A stretch of 64,000 nt of DNA from JACKFE01 sp050248735. GTDB lineage: Bacteria > Nitrospirota > Nitrospiria > Nitrospirales > UBA8639. Position 1 is the first letter of the stretch, and each line of letters opens with the position of its first letter. Below are positions 26,073 through 35,663 of this stretch, piece after piece. The translations under genes and the position numbers were made by a program. The notes below the pieces were generated by a model, which was not told where the DNA came from, searched no databases, and saw only the letters and a program-made list of their open reading frames with translations. The stretch lies in the NCBI GenBank assembly GCA_050248735.1, contig JBFWRU010000011.1:1-64000 (forward strand), written 5' to 3'.

Positions 26073-29000
26073 ATGCAGTTCATCAAACACGGTCCCGACA
26101 TTCCTGAATTGCTGCTTCAGGCGCACGAAGATGGCCGTGTCGTATTCTTCTGTGGCGCGGGAATTTCCTATCCTGCGGGGTTGCCTGGATTTCACGGATT
26201 GGTGGACCATCTCTACACTGCCCTTGGCACGGTACGAACTTCCATTGAGGAAGAGGCTTACTCTCGTGAGCAGTACGATGCCACGCTGGATTTGCTGGAA
26301 CGACGTATCCCCGGTCAACGCCTGGCTGTACGGAGGGCACTTACCAAAATCCTCAAGCCCAAACTTCGACGAAAAGGTGCTTCTGATACCCATGCAGCAT
26401 TACTTCAACTGGCAAAAAGCCGCGATGGGGCAATTCGCCTGGTCACCACTAACTTCGACCGGATTTTCCAGCATCTGACAAAACGATCTAAACCTGCCAT
26501 ACCAACATATCCAGCTCCCCTACTACCCATTCCCAAAAACAGTCGCTGGGATGGGGTGGTGTATCTGCATGGCCTACTTCCTGAAAAACCCGACGAGAAC
26601 TCTTTACAACAGTTGGTACTGTCGAGCGGTGATTTTGGCCTGGCTTATCTAACAGAACGATGGGCGGCCCGTTTCGTCAGCGAGCTGTTTCGTAACTACA
26701 TTGTCTGCTTCGTTGGTTACAGCATTAATGATCCGGTGCTCCGGTACATGATGGATGCGCTCGCGGCAGACCGCATGCTGGGCGAATTCACACCCCAGGC
26801 CTATGCATTTGGTGATTTCCAAACAGGCCAGGAACAAACAAAGCAGAACGAGTGGAAGGCAAAAGGGGTTACGCCGATTCTTTATGAAATACCAGCGGGA
26901 ATTAATGACCATTCAGCCCTGCATCAGACGCTCAAGATTTGGGCCAATACCTACCGCGACGGGGTGGGGGGCAAGGAGCGTATCGTCGTCGAATACGCGA
27001 TGACCCGGCCGCTGGCTAGCACCCGGCAGGACGATTTCGTTGGCCGTATGCTCTGGGCTCTGAGTCACGAATCCGGGTTGCCTGCCAAACGCTTTGCCGA
27101 TTTTGATCCGGTGCCCGCCCTGGATTGGCTGGAACCCCTATGCGACACCCGCTTTCGCCAGGCCGACTTGGCCCGGTTCGGAGTACCACCCCTATCGAAG
27201 CAGGACGACAAATTGTCCTTCAGCCTAACAAAACGGCCCGCCCCTTACACCCACGCCCAATTGATGGAGATTGTGAATGGCGGCAGAGGCGACAGCAACT
27301 GGGATAAGACGATGCATCAACTAGCGCAGTGGTTGACTCGATATCTGGACGACCCAGAACTTGTATTATGGGTGACTAAACAGGGAGGACAACTTCACAG
27401 CAACTTCCGCTGGTTGATCGAAGATACTTTAGACAAACTCAAAAAGCTTGAGAGCGAAGGCAATACCGAGGAACTGGATCGCATCCGCAGCCACGCGCCA
27501 AAAGCAATCCCAAGACCAATGATGCGTACTATTTGGGGCCTACTTCTCTCAGGACGTGTGAAGTCGCCCTGCCACAATTAGGACTTTCACCACTGGGTAA
27601 AAACCCTCAAAACCACTGGCCTCACAACCACGCTACGGCTGGAACTACGAGAGCAGCTTGCGCCCCGTGTGACACTGCGAAAGCCTTTCCATTTGGGAGG
27701 GGATGAAGGCCCCGCCAACGAACCCAAACGGTTGAAGGATCTGATCGACTGGGAAATCGTACTGTCCCCAGATTACACTCATTCATTGTTAGATGATTTG
27801 GTGCAGGACGAGGCATGGCGATCGTCCTTGCCAAAATTTCTCAATGACATTCAGCATCTTCTGCGCGACGCATTGGACTTGATGCGTGAGCTGGGTGGGG
27901 CGAATGATGAGAGTGATCCTTCCCATTGGGATCTACCTTCGATCAGTCCACACTGGCAAAATCGTAATTTTCGCGACTGGGTGTTACTCATCGAACTACT
28001 GCGCGACGCTTGGCTTGCCACAATCGAACATAACCCCGAACATGCACGCCGCATCGTGGAAGATTGGCTTGATCAACCGTACCCTACCTTTAAACGACTG
28101 GCACTGTTTGCCGCATCGCACGATAACATAATACCTAACAAGGAATGGGTAGATTGGCTACTAGCTGACGACGCCTGGTGGCTGTGGGCAGTCGAGACGC
28201 AACGCGAAACGATGCGCCTGCTCGTGCTGCGCGGTGCTGCTTTATCTATCGAGGTACAAGCGCACCTGGAGACCGGGATTCTGGCTGGACCTCCACGCCG
28301 AATGTTCCGCGATGATATCGAACACAAAGAGTGGCAAGACCTGGTTGAACACAAAACTTGGCTGCGTCTGGCCAAGCTGGCAACCAGTAGCCCTCTGAGT
28401 ACCAAAGCACAAACAAGACTAAACTCACTGACAGGGGCTCATCCGAAATGGCAGCTTGCCACCAACGAAAGCGACGAGTTTTCAATCTGGTCGAGCGGGA
28501 CTGGCGATCCCGACTATGAAGATCAGCGTCAGATAGAAAGGGCACCCCGCAAACGCCGTGAATTAGTAAATTGGCTTCAGGTTCCGCAACCCAGTCACGC
28601 TTTTTATGAGGACGATTGGCGGGATTTTTGTCGGGAGAAATTCTCGACTGCGGCTTGCGCGCTGTTCGCATTAACACTTGAAAACAAATGGCCTACCGAA
28701 CGCTGGCGAGAAGCGTTGCAGTCCTGGAGTGACGAAAAATTATTAAAACGCTCTTGGCGCTATCTGGCACCTGTCGTGCAAAAAATGCCCAAGGAAACGC
28801 TACTCGCCATAGCACACAGTGCCAGTTGGTGGCTGGAATCCATACCCAAGGTCCTTGATCGACATGAGGCCATTTTTCTTGACCTCTGTCGCCGACTTTT
28901 GACCTTGGAACTCCATGATGGAATGGAAACTGATCGACCTGTCCAGCGGGCGATTAATCATCCAATGGGTCATGCCACCCAGGCATTATTACATTTCTGG

Positions 29001-29876
29001 TTCCGTCATCAACTCGAAGATGGGCAAGGCTTACCGAATGAGCTGAAACCGCTTTTCACATCGATTTGCAACACCCAGATTGATCAATACCGCCATGGGC
29101 GAGTGCTGCTCGCCGCCAATGTTATTGCCCTATTCCGTGTCGACCCTAACTGGACTGCGGAACATTTACTACCTTTGTTCAATTGGCAACATTCGGTCAT
29201 CGAAGCTCGGGGCGCGTGGGAAGGGTTTCTCCGGTCACCTCGTTTGTATCGACCACTGCTAGGAGCGGGAGCATTCAAGATGTTCTTTTTTGAAACGGCT
29301 CGTCATTATTCTGAATTGGAAGAATACGGCCAACAGTACGCAGCCATTCTCACCTATGCCGCACTTGACCCAGCCGACTCTTTTACCACCACCGAGCTAC
29401 GCCAGACAATCAACAACTTACCTCAAGATGGTTTGCAAGAGTCGGTTCAGACACTTGTCCGCTCCTTGGAAAGCGCGGACGAGCAGCGGGAAGCCCACTG
29501 GACTAATCGCATTCTACCTTTCTGGCAAACCATCTGGCCTAAGTCGCGTCATCTGGCTTCAAAAGGCATCGCGAAGCAACTCGTGCGGTTGGCCATCTCG
29601 GCTCGAGGCGCATTCTGTGATGCACTGGCAACGGTAAAAGACTGGTTGCAGCCCATTGAACATCCTAATTACCTGCTCCGCCTTCTTCACAAATCAGAAC
29701 TATGTAACCAATACCCTCAAGATGCTCTGACACTTCTAAACGCAATCATAGTCAATCAACCTCTGGTAACCTCTGACCTTGGTGCCTGCCTGAAGGCCAT
29801 TTCACTAGCTTGGCCTGATGCCCATCGAGATAAACACTTTCAAAGGCTCAGGGGATACTGTGGAGGCCCTATTTAA
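26073..29876 (+). pseudogene. large SIR2-domain defence-type protein, interrupted by an in-frame TAG
   Basis: The N-terminal part (26073-27581, 502 residues) is a SIR2 domain: FFCGAGISYPAGLPGF (residues 25-40), TTNFD (125-129), catalytic-type His in YLHG (H166) and GYSINDP (215-221). Such domains hydrolyse NAD+ in anti-phage proteins. TAG at 27579-27581 ends it, but the same frame is open from 27582 to 29876 for 764 more codons (DFHHWVKTLKTTGLTTTLRLEL and a long helical region, GTG 27669 within). One substitution would restore a protein of about 1,267 residues, the size range of defence-associated sirtuins. The long C-terminal part may be a sensor. The last residues overlap an HsdR remnant. 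Separate translation of two halves cannot be excluded. Confidence 0.82.
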
Positions 29877-30258
29877 GCTGGTGCAGGAACTGGATGACGA
29901 AGCCCACCGCGCCGTGCGCGAAGGACTGGACGAGGAGTCCCTGGCCATCTTTGACCTGCTGAACAAGCCGGACTTGAACTCATCGGACATTCAGCGCATC
30001 AAGACGGTGGCCACGCAGTTACTGGCAAGGTTGAAGGAAGAGAAACTGCGGGTGGACCAGTGGCGCGAGAAGGAAGCCACACGGGATGTGGTGCGTCAGG
30101 CGATCCATGATTTTCTGTGGAGCGAGGATACCGGTCTCCCTGTGGATTGCTTTGCCGAAGCGGACGTGGAGGTCAAAACTGCGGACGTCTTCCGCCATAT
30201 CTACCGTGCCTACCCCACCCTGCCTTCGCCGTATTTCAGTGCCCATGCCACAGTCTGA
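29818..30258 (+). pseudogene. C-terminal remnant of a type I restriction HsdR subunit
   Basis: The 146-codon frame encodes a helical segment (GSGDTVEALFKLVQELDDEA, AVREGLDEESLAIFDLL, IQRIKTVATQLLARLKEEKL, WREKEATRDVVRQAIHDFL, VFRHIYRAYPTLPSPYFS) that matches the C-terminal domain of HsdR, which docks to the methylase in type I restriction enzymes. The roughly 900 upstream residues with the nuclease and translocase motors are absent, as are hsdM and hsdS. Its first codons overlap the 3' end of the SIR2 frame, so the remnant probably begins at a deletion or recombination junction near 29830-29860. Non-functional for restriction by itself. Confidence 0.8.
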
Positions 30259-30632
30259 CCTGGGAAGCAAACCACCAGGAGCCAAATATCCCCAACTCCG
30301 ACTTGAGTAACCAAACCCACTCCCGCCCGCACTTTCTGTAGTTCTTAAAAAATTTCCCCGAATGAAATTCATGACTCCCCGCAGGCAATAAAAACAATTT
30401 GTCCCTCAGTTGCCCAATTTGTCTTGAGCAAAACGTCCTTCTATAAATTCATAGAAAAAGTAAGAGTCAAAAAAGATGCTATTAAACAAAGACTTAACGA
30501 AATTTTTGGCACTTCAAAAAGATGGAACATGGCTTGCTAAGACTCAATCTTTCACAAACCAACCATTCTTGATTTCTTATCCCTGAATGGTTCTTCCCTT
30601 TCACTAACAGTATCAACAGGAGGCAGGATTTT
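30259..30632. other. intergenic region containing a probable promoter
   Basis: AT-rich 374-bp stretch with no gene. It contains the promoter listed at 30419-30447. Confidence 0.5.
30419..30447 (+). promoter_or_regulatory. candidate sigma-70 promoter for the small secreted protein gene
   Basis: TTGTCT (30419-30424), a 17-bp spacer and TATAAA (30442-30447). Initiation near 30454 would leave an untranslated leader of about 180 bases before the ATG at 30633. Confidence 0.45.
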
Positions 30633-30893
30633 ATGCGTAAATTACTGGCGACAGTGATGGCATTGGTGTTCGGAATGACCTTTGGCGCACTTGGCTTGGT
30701 GCAAGCCAAAGACATGCCCATGGAACATTCTTCATCCCCAGCCGCTGAGGAAAAAGCTATGGAGGATCATGGTAAGGCGGGTGAGGGTCATGGCAAGACA
30801 GCAGAAGATCAAGGCAAAGCCGGTGACAATGAGACCAAGACCGCCGAGAAAAAGGGTAAAAAAGGTCACGCCAAAAAAAAGAAGGCCAGCTGA
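30633..30893 (+). CDS. small secreted charged protein
   Basis: An 86-residue protein with a clear Sec signal peptide (MRKLLATVMALVFGMTFGALGLVQA, cleavage after AQA or VQA). The mature part has no hydrophobic core; it is rich in Glu, Lys, Gly and His with repeated H-G-K-A-G/T-A-E units and ends in a KKGKKGHAKKKK run. It is probably an intrinsically disordered periplasmic protein, perhaps binding metal or anions. AGGAGG lies upstream of the ATG. It resembles in design the 70-residue protein encoded at 31549, though the charge pattern differs. No family is recognised. Confidence 0.78.
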   Translation: MRKLLATVMALVFGMTFGALGLVQAKDMPMEHSSSPAAEEKAMEDHGKAGEGHGKTAEDQGKAGDNETKTAEKKGKKGHAKKKKAS

Positions 30894-31548
30894 TTTCTTC
30901 CCGTTCTACCGCATCAGTAGTGGTGTCACGCACCATTTTGAAGACTTATCCGGCCGTCTAGAAATCCATTCATCTGTTTCTGGACGGCCGCTTAATTATT
31001 CCCATCCACCATTCCTTGTGGTTTAACTTTCTCCAGTCCACTAAAGTTCCAACTGGCCCCCTCAACCACAATCTGTCACTCCGATTCCTTCCATTTTTTC
31101 AACAAAGAAACTGGAACAAAAAAGACATTGGCCTTTCAAATTGCTTAACGGTCTTTTGATTTTTATTGTTATTGGTAGATGAAGTGAAAACCATACTCAT
31201 GGAGGGAATTCCATACGGTGTAAAAATTTGAACATCGGAAGAATTGAATAGGTCTAAAATTTCATAACCATATGAAGAAAATGATATTTTTTATCATGCT
31301 TAGGATAGTTTTTCTGGATACTTTTTTCATGGAATATTTCGTCAATAATTATTAGGTTTTTCTAATAATATTGAAGGTGCAACAAACAAATAATTTCATT
31401 TAAAAACAATGCCTTACGCATTTCCATGTTCTTACATTAAATTGGAATAAGTTTTGCTCGAGTGCATGACATTACGAATCATTCTCCCGAAACTTTTAAG
31501 GGTTGCGGGGAATACAGTTTTTAACAATCATCTTTGGAGGGCAGGATC
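30894..31548. other. 655-bp AT-rich intergenic region
   Basis: The region starts with the hairpin at 30951-30990 and is otherwise AT-rich with no open frame of coding character. The portion before 31549 must hold the promoter of the next small secreted protein. Confidence 0.5.
30951..30990 (+). terminator. long hairpin after the 86-residue gene
   Basis: Arms CGGCCGTCTAGAAA (30951-30964) and TTTCTGGACGGCCG (30977-30990) pair with a single mismatch. The following CTTAATTATT is not a classic T-tract, so termination efficiency is uncertain. Confidence 0.5.
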
Positions 31549-31761
31549 ATGGTTAAATTGTTCACCATTTTATTGGCCTTAATTGTCGGATTATCCTTCG
31601 GCGGGATGACTTTTGCGAAGTCCTTAGGGGATTCTTCTTCGATTCAGAATACTTTCCCTTTAGGTTCTGATGATAAAGACGACAAGGATAAAGAGGGCAA
31701 AGACGAAAAGATGGATGACAAAAAAGGTGACAAGGACGAGGACAAGAAAGAAGAGAAGTAA
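31549..31761 (+). CDS. small secreted Asp/Lys-rich protein
   Basis: A 70-residue protein from the ATG at 31549, preceded by GGAGGGCAGG; an in-frame TTG at 31534 lies upstream of that site and is rejected. A signal peptide (MVKLFTILLALIVGLSFGGMTFA) is followed by a short linker and a C-terminal half composed almost only of Asp, Lys and Glu (DDKDDKDKEGKDEKMDDKK). The mature protein must be disordered and strongly charged; cation binding is conceivable. It is followed by a strong terminator. It seems to be a design sibling of the 86-residue protein upstream. Confidence 0.8.
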   Translation: MVKLFTILLALIVGLSFGGMTFAKSLGDSSSIQNTFPLGSDDKDDKDKEGKDEKMDDKKGDKDEDKKEEK

Positions 31762-31788
31762 TCTTCTTTCAACATTTCCTGACACTCA

Positions 31789-31828
31789 AAACGACCTTCG
31801 GGATAATCCCGAAGGTCGTTTTTTTTTA
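31789..31828 (+). terminator. strong intrinsic terminator
   Basis: A 13-bp perfect stem, ACGACCTTCGGGA (31791-31803) and TCCCGAAGGTCGT (31807-31819), flanked by A-rich and T-rich tracts, so it can act in both directions between the convergent secreted-protein and SDR genes. Confidence 0.93.
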
Positions 31829-31861
31829 ATTCCCACTTTCCCGACCAGCAACTCTCCGCTT

Positions 31862-32581
31862 CTACCAATCCGCCCCCAGTCGATCAACGACAATTTGCTG
31901 GACCACGGCAGAGGGCCCCAATGTCCCGAGGTAGAGGGCCGTCTCTGCAATATCAAATGGATTAATCTTTTCACTGCGTAGGATTTCGTCAGGCGAAGCA
32001 TCGACCAATTCATCTGCCACTCCGGCAGGACAAATTGCACTCACTTTGATGTGGAACGCTCGCCCTTCATCGGCCAGGGACTTGGTCAGCGCCATCATGC
32101 CATGCTTGGACGCGCTATAGACTCCCGTCCCTGCCCAAGCCTGGACCCCAGCCACACTTGAAATATTGATGATGAGTCCGCCACCCTGCGTTTTCATCTG
32201 CCGAAACCCGGCCCGGCAACAGAAAAACGTCCCTCGAAGATTCGTGTTCATGACTTCATCAAACGACCTGGTTGACATATCGACCAGACGGCCGCCTCCA
32301 AACACTCCGGCGTTGTTGACAAGAATATCCAGACGCCCATACCGCCTGACCGTCTCTTGAATGAGCTGTTCGACTTGGTCTTCTTGAGACACGTCCGTTT
32401 GTTGAACACACGCTTCCCCTCCCGCTTGCTCAATTTGGGCCACGGTCTGTCGGCATAAATCCAGCCGTCTGGCAGCCACCATGACCCTTGCTCCCTCTTC
32501 CGCAAAACGGAGGGCAATCGCTTTACCAATTCCACTGCTGCTCCCTGTCACCACTGCCACTTTGCCGTCAAGCCGTTTCAT
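31862..32581 (-). CDS. short-chain dehydrogenase/reductase (SDR)
   Basis: A 239-residue classical SDR. The cofactor loop is TGSSSGIGKAIA (residues 12-23), the NNAG motif occurs in DILVNNAGVFGGG, the catalytic Ser lies in INISSVAG and the catalytic Tyr-Lys pair in YSASKHG. The Arg-rich VMVAARRLDLC after the second strand suggests NADP(H). Substrate cannot be inferred; such genes range from fatty-acid to sugar metabolism. It is on the same strand as the cupin gene upstream with about 66 bp between, so an operon is possible. Confidence 0.93.
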   Translation of the reverse strand: MKRLDGKVAVVTGSSSGIGKAIALRFAEEGARVMVAARRLDLCRQTVAQIEQAGGEACVQQTDVSQEDQVEQLIQETVRRYGRLDILVNNAGVFGGGRLVDMSTRSFDEVMNTNLRGTFFCCRAGFRQMKTQGGGLIINISSVAGVQAWAGTGVYSASKHGMMALTKSLADEGRAFHIKVSAICPAGVADELVDASPDEILRSEKINPFDIAETALYLGTLGPSAVVQQIVVDRLGADW

Positions 32582-32647
32582 TGTTGTCCATCCAGTCTTC
32601 CGGTTATCGCAGGCAAATTATTCTCCACGTCAGAAATTCTATGCCAA

Positions 32648-33013
32648 TCACTCTTCATCCCGGTGAACGATATCCGGACTAAAGGCAGGTAGGCACACCG
32701 CAATATATTCAGCTCCACCGGGGTCAGGTGTACTATATCGGACCCACTCCCTTTTAGGGGTCAGTACAGCCTGACCCGCCGTAACTTCAACAACGCCCTC
32801 TTTGGATTCCACGCGAAGCATCCCCTTCAATACCACCGTATATTCGTCAAACTCAGGCGTTTGGCCGGGTTCCAGCCATCCTTCCGGACTGGTCATTTTG
32901 GCAATGCTCACGGCATCCGTCTCGGAATTCACGCGACCAAAAAATTCTTCAATAATCTTGGGTTTGTTTCCGGCTGGTTTGATCACCGATGGCGCTTGAA
33001 AAACTTTTGGCAT
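32648..33013 (-). CDS. cupin-domain protein
   Basis: A 121-residue single-domain cupin starting at the ATG at 33013 (ribosome-binding site GGAG nearby). Motif-like segments are GWLEPGQTPEFDEYTVVLKGMLRVE and VTAGQAVLTPKREWVRYSTPD. The classical metal-binding His pairs are largely replaced (Glu and Tyr remain in the first motif, Arg in the second), so metal dependence is uncertain. Function unknown. It lies upstream of the SDR gene on the same strand. Confidence 0.85.
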   Translation of the reverse strand: MPKVFQAPSVIKPAGNKPKIIEEFFGRVNSETDAVSIAKMTSPEGWLEPGQTPEFDEYTVVLKGMLRVESKEGVVEVTAGQAVLTPKREWVRYSTPDPGGAEYIAVCLPAFSPDIVHRDEE

Positions 33014-34115
33014 CACACTCTCCTCTCTAACAATCAAAGTTAGTTTTGAATTTGTCTTTGTAATGGTTACGAACGGGATTATTGTCGCAGAGGCTAGCCT
33101 GCCAAAAAAGAGATGTCAATCAGCATGCAGCTAAAAAATAATTTCATGAAACGGGTCATTTTCACCAACACCCTCTTCTGCTCTCGATCCGTTGATATGA
33201 AGTTTATTGTTTTAATCAGGTCTTACAGAGGAAGGAACTTGCAATCGCAGCAATAGGTGCTTCGGTGCTTTTGACTCTAGGAGCAACTAAACGGCTCAGG
33301 CCGGTTTTTTGACAATCATAAAATCAGGAGGTTCAGTGACATGAACATTCTTCACATTGTCTACTCAGCCTCCTGACCGTTTCCCTTCTTCCTGTTCCAA
33401 ACCGAGCCCGAAACAAGCCTAAGCTCTAATGTGGAAGCTCGATAAGACATTCACGGTGTGTAAGGAGTCCCCTCCGACTGAACCCTTACGCGTGGATGGC
33501 CGAAATCCTTTCGTCATAAATATCCTGATTTGCACAACCTATCCCGGTGACGGACAACGCCCTATCGATCCCAGAAGCCCCGACACCGGAGAAGGTGATT
33601 CAATGAGTGGATGGGGAAGTCTATTTTGTCGCTGTGACTAAGGATCTCGGACCGGACATGGAGAAAATTACCATCCAATCCGATGTGATGCAAAAGATAA
33701 TCCGGTCAAACAAATAAATCTATAACTATGACGTGTATTACGGCAGTTCCACACGCGCCCCGGAAGTCTCTGTCGGAGTGTTTAATGACGATGGTTGGCC
33801 TTCGGACCGAACGAATAAATTGAAACCCGTCCGGAAAAAGTTTTTGGACGGCGCTTGAAGCCTTTCTCCAAGCTGCGGTGGCCCTCCCACTCATTCAACC
33901 TGTTCCGAAGGGCATTCAGGTTCTTATGGATTTTGTGGACCCCGACGATTGCCTGTTATCGGGTAAATCGAATGTTACTCGACATAAAGGACTTGATGGC
34001 AAGATAACCCGGAGACTCAACAACCCCGTGATGAGGATGGACAATGGAACAATTCGGGTAATGATTCAATCGTAAGTGCCTCAGGAAAGTCAGGCCCACT
34101 TCCGACGACCATGTT
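33014..34115. other. 1.1-kb region without an intact gene; decayed coding sequence likely
   Basis: Between 33420 and 34080 there are short stretches with protein-like composition in changing frames, for example GEVYFVAVTKDLGPDMEKI (about 33620), YYGSSTRAPEVSVGVFNDDG (about 33735) and PLIQPVPKGIQVLMDFVDPD (about 33885), each cut by stops. This is what a gene with several frameshifts looks like, but the parent family is not recognised. The part up to about 33400 presumably carries the cupin promoter. Confidence 0.4.
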
Positions 34116-34520
34116 TCAAAGAACCTCATGTAAGTGCACCAAGAGGTCCCGGATGGAAACCAATCCGACGACCACGTCATTCCGCGTCACTAATAAATGG
34201 CGGACACCGGCGTCCTTCATCATCTGATAAGCTTCTGGCAACGGCCAAGAGGCTTCGACGGCCACCATAGGACTGGTCATCACCATATCCACCGTAATCG
34301 TGGCTAAATTCCGATCTTCAGCCACTACCTTGCGAATAATATCCGTTTCAGTAATCAGACCAACCACTCTTTCATCCCGATCCCTCATCAAAGTTCCACG
34401 ACGCACGACGGCTAATGAGCCAATTTGTTTTTCCCGCATCTGCTTGGCCGCGGCAACCACATCGGCTTTATCCGAAATGGTTTCCAACTCTGTGATCATG
34501 GCATTCGCAAGGGTTTTCAT
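34116..34520 (-). CDS. tandem CBS-domain protein
   Basis: A 134-residue protein made of two CBS domains: residues about 8-60 (ETISDKADVVAAAKQMREKQIGSLAVV, GLITETDIIRKVV) and about 75-130 (MTSPMVAVEASWPLPEAYQMMKDAGVRHLLVT, GLVSIRDLLVHL). A pair of CBS domains forms a Bateman module that binds adenine nucleotides. As a stand-alone module it probably acts as an energy or nucleotide sensor on an unknown partner. Single gene facing the decayed region. Confidence 0.93.
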   Translation of the reverse strand: MKTLANAMITELETISDKADVVAAAKQMREKQIGSLAVVRRGTLMRDRDERVVGLITETDIIRKVVAEDRNLATITVDMVMTSPMVAVEASWPLPEAYQMMKDAGVRHLLVTRNDVVVGLVSIRDLLVHLHEVL

Positions 34521-34787
34521 TGGCCGACTCCTTTAAAAATATTGATGCAGAGAAACCGTTTCACTCCTCTCCTCCCCCTCTATTCTCCCGTTCAGAGCAA
34601 TGCCACACCCTAGCAGCTATCTCTTTGTCTTTTCGGTATTCCTTCCTCCACTTTTAATATACTGTAACAATGGTTTGTCGTTATTCCCAGATAGTGCCTA
34701 ATGTCAACGAACTATCCTCCCGAATGATCTCCCTCCGACTATTACAACTATTAAAGGTTGGGGTTTTAAAACCGACACAATAGAGGT

Positions 34788-35663
34788 ATGACTATCTCAT
34801 CCTCGGCTTGCCTTGTCGAAGAAGAACTTGCTGCGCTTCGCCCCTTTCTAGCCAATCAATTACACACGACCGGGGTGGACCTCCCTTTGCTGCCTGTTGT
34901 GGCGCACCAGGTTCTCCTCCTCTCAGGAGATCCCAATGCTGATTCCTCGAAACTCGCTGCTCTGATTCAACAGGACCAAACCCTGGCCGGCCAAATACTC
35001 CGCATCGCCAATTCTCCGGCATATGCGCCACGATCTCCCATTGTCTCCCTGCAACAAGCCATTGCCTGGCTGGGATTAAACATGCTGGCGGGACTGGCTT
35101 TTTCCGTATCGGTACAAACCGGGGTGTTTAAAACAAAAGGATATGAAAAAGAGGTCAGGGGATTATGGCGACAGGCCTTAGCTTCAGGACTCTACGGCAA
35201 AGAAATCGCTCGTCGGATTCGGCATAACGTGGAAAATGCCTTCCTGTGTGGACTGCTTCATCTCATTGGCAAGCCAGCCATCCTCCATCTGGCGTCCCAA
35301 TACCCTCCCCTCGCCGGTTCCCATCATTCCTGGGCGGTGATGGAAAAGCTTTTCGATGAGTTTCATATCCAGGCGGGCATGGCTTTAGGAGACAGCTGGA
35401 AATTACCCGACCCGGTCAAGGAAGCGATACGATATTTTCCGGACCACCTCTATCATCAGGCCACATCTCCGACTAAAGGAACGATCATCACCTGTCTGGC
35501 CGATCATTTAGCTTCTCATGCTTTAGGAACGTCGGACCTGAAGGAGGAGGCTCTTCGAAATCTTCAAGTTGTTCGAGACCTGAATTTTTACCCTGAAGAT
35601 ATGGCGGCCTTGTTGGAATTAAAAGAACCCATCCGCCATAACGTGGAGTGCTTTGTCCTATGA
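34788..35663 (+). CDS. HDOD-domain signalling protein
   Basis: A 291-residue protein with an HDOD domain over residues about 25-215: LPLLPVVAHQVLLLSGDPNAD, LIQQDQTLAGQILRIANSPAYAP, SLQQAIAWLGLNMLAGLAFS, and NAFLCGLLHLIGKPAILHL. No output domain is attached. HDOD proteins act in regulation without enzymatic activity of their own. It shares the architecture of the N-terminal half of the HDOD-GGDEF protein at 10.6 kb. It overlaps the SthA-like gene by 4 bp (ATGA), so the two are translationally coupled, an unexpected pairing. Confidence 0.92.
   Translation: MTISSSACLVEEELAALRPFLANQLHTTGVDLPLLPVVAHQVLLLSGDPNADSSKLAALIQQDQTLAGQILRIANSPAYAPRSPIVSLQQAIAWLGLNMLAGLAFSVSVQTGVFKTKGYEKEVRGLWRQALASGLYGKEIARRIRHNVENAFLCGLLHLIGKPAILHLASQYPPLAGSHHSWAVMEKLFDEFHIQAGMALGDSWKLPDPVKEAIRYFPDHLYHQATSPTKGTIITCLADHLASHALGTSDLKEEALRNLQVVRDLNFYPEDMAALLELKEPIRHNVECFVL

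Noticed and set aside
27669..29876. Independent 735-codon gene downstream of the SIR2 domain
   Set aside because: It starts with an internal GTG with no ribosome-binding site and is in the same open frame as the SIR2 part back to 27582, so it is treated as the second half of one gene.
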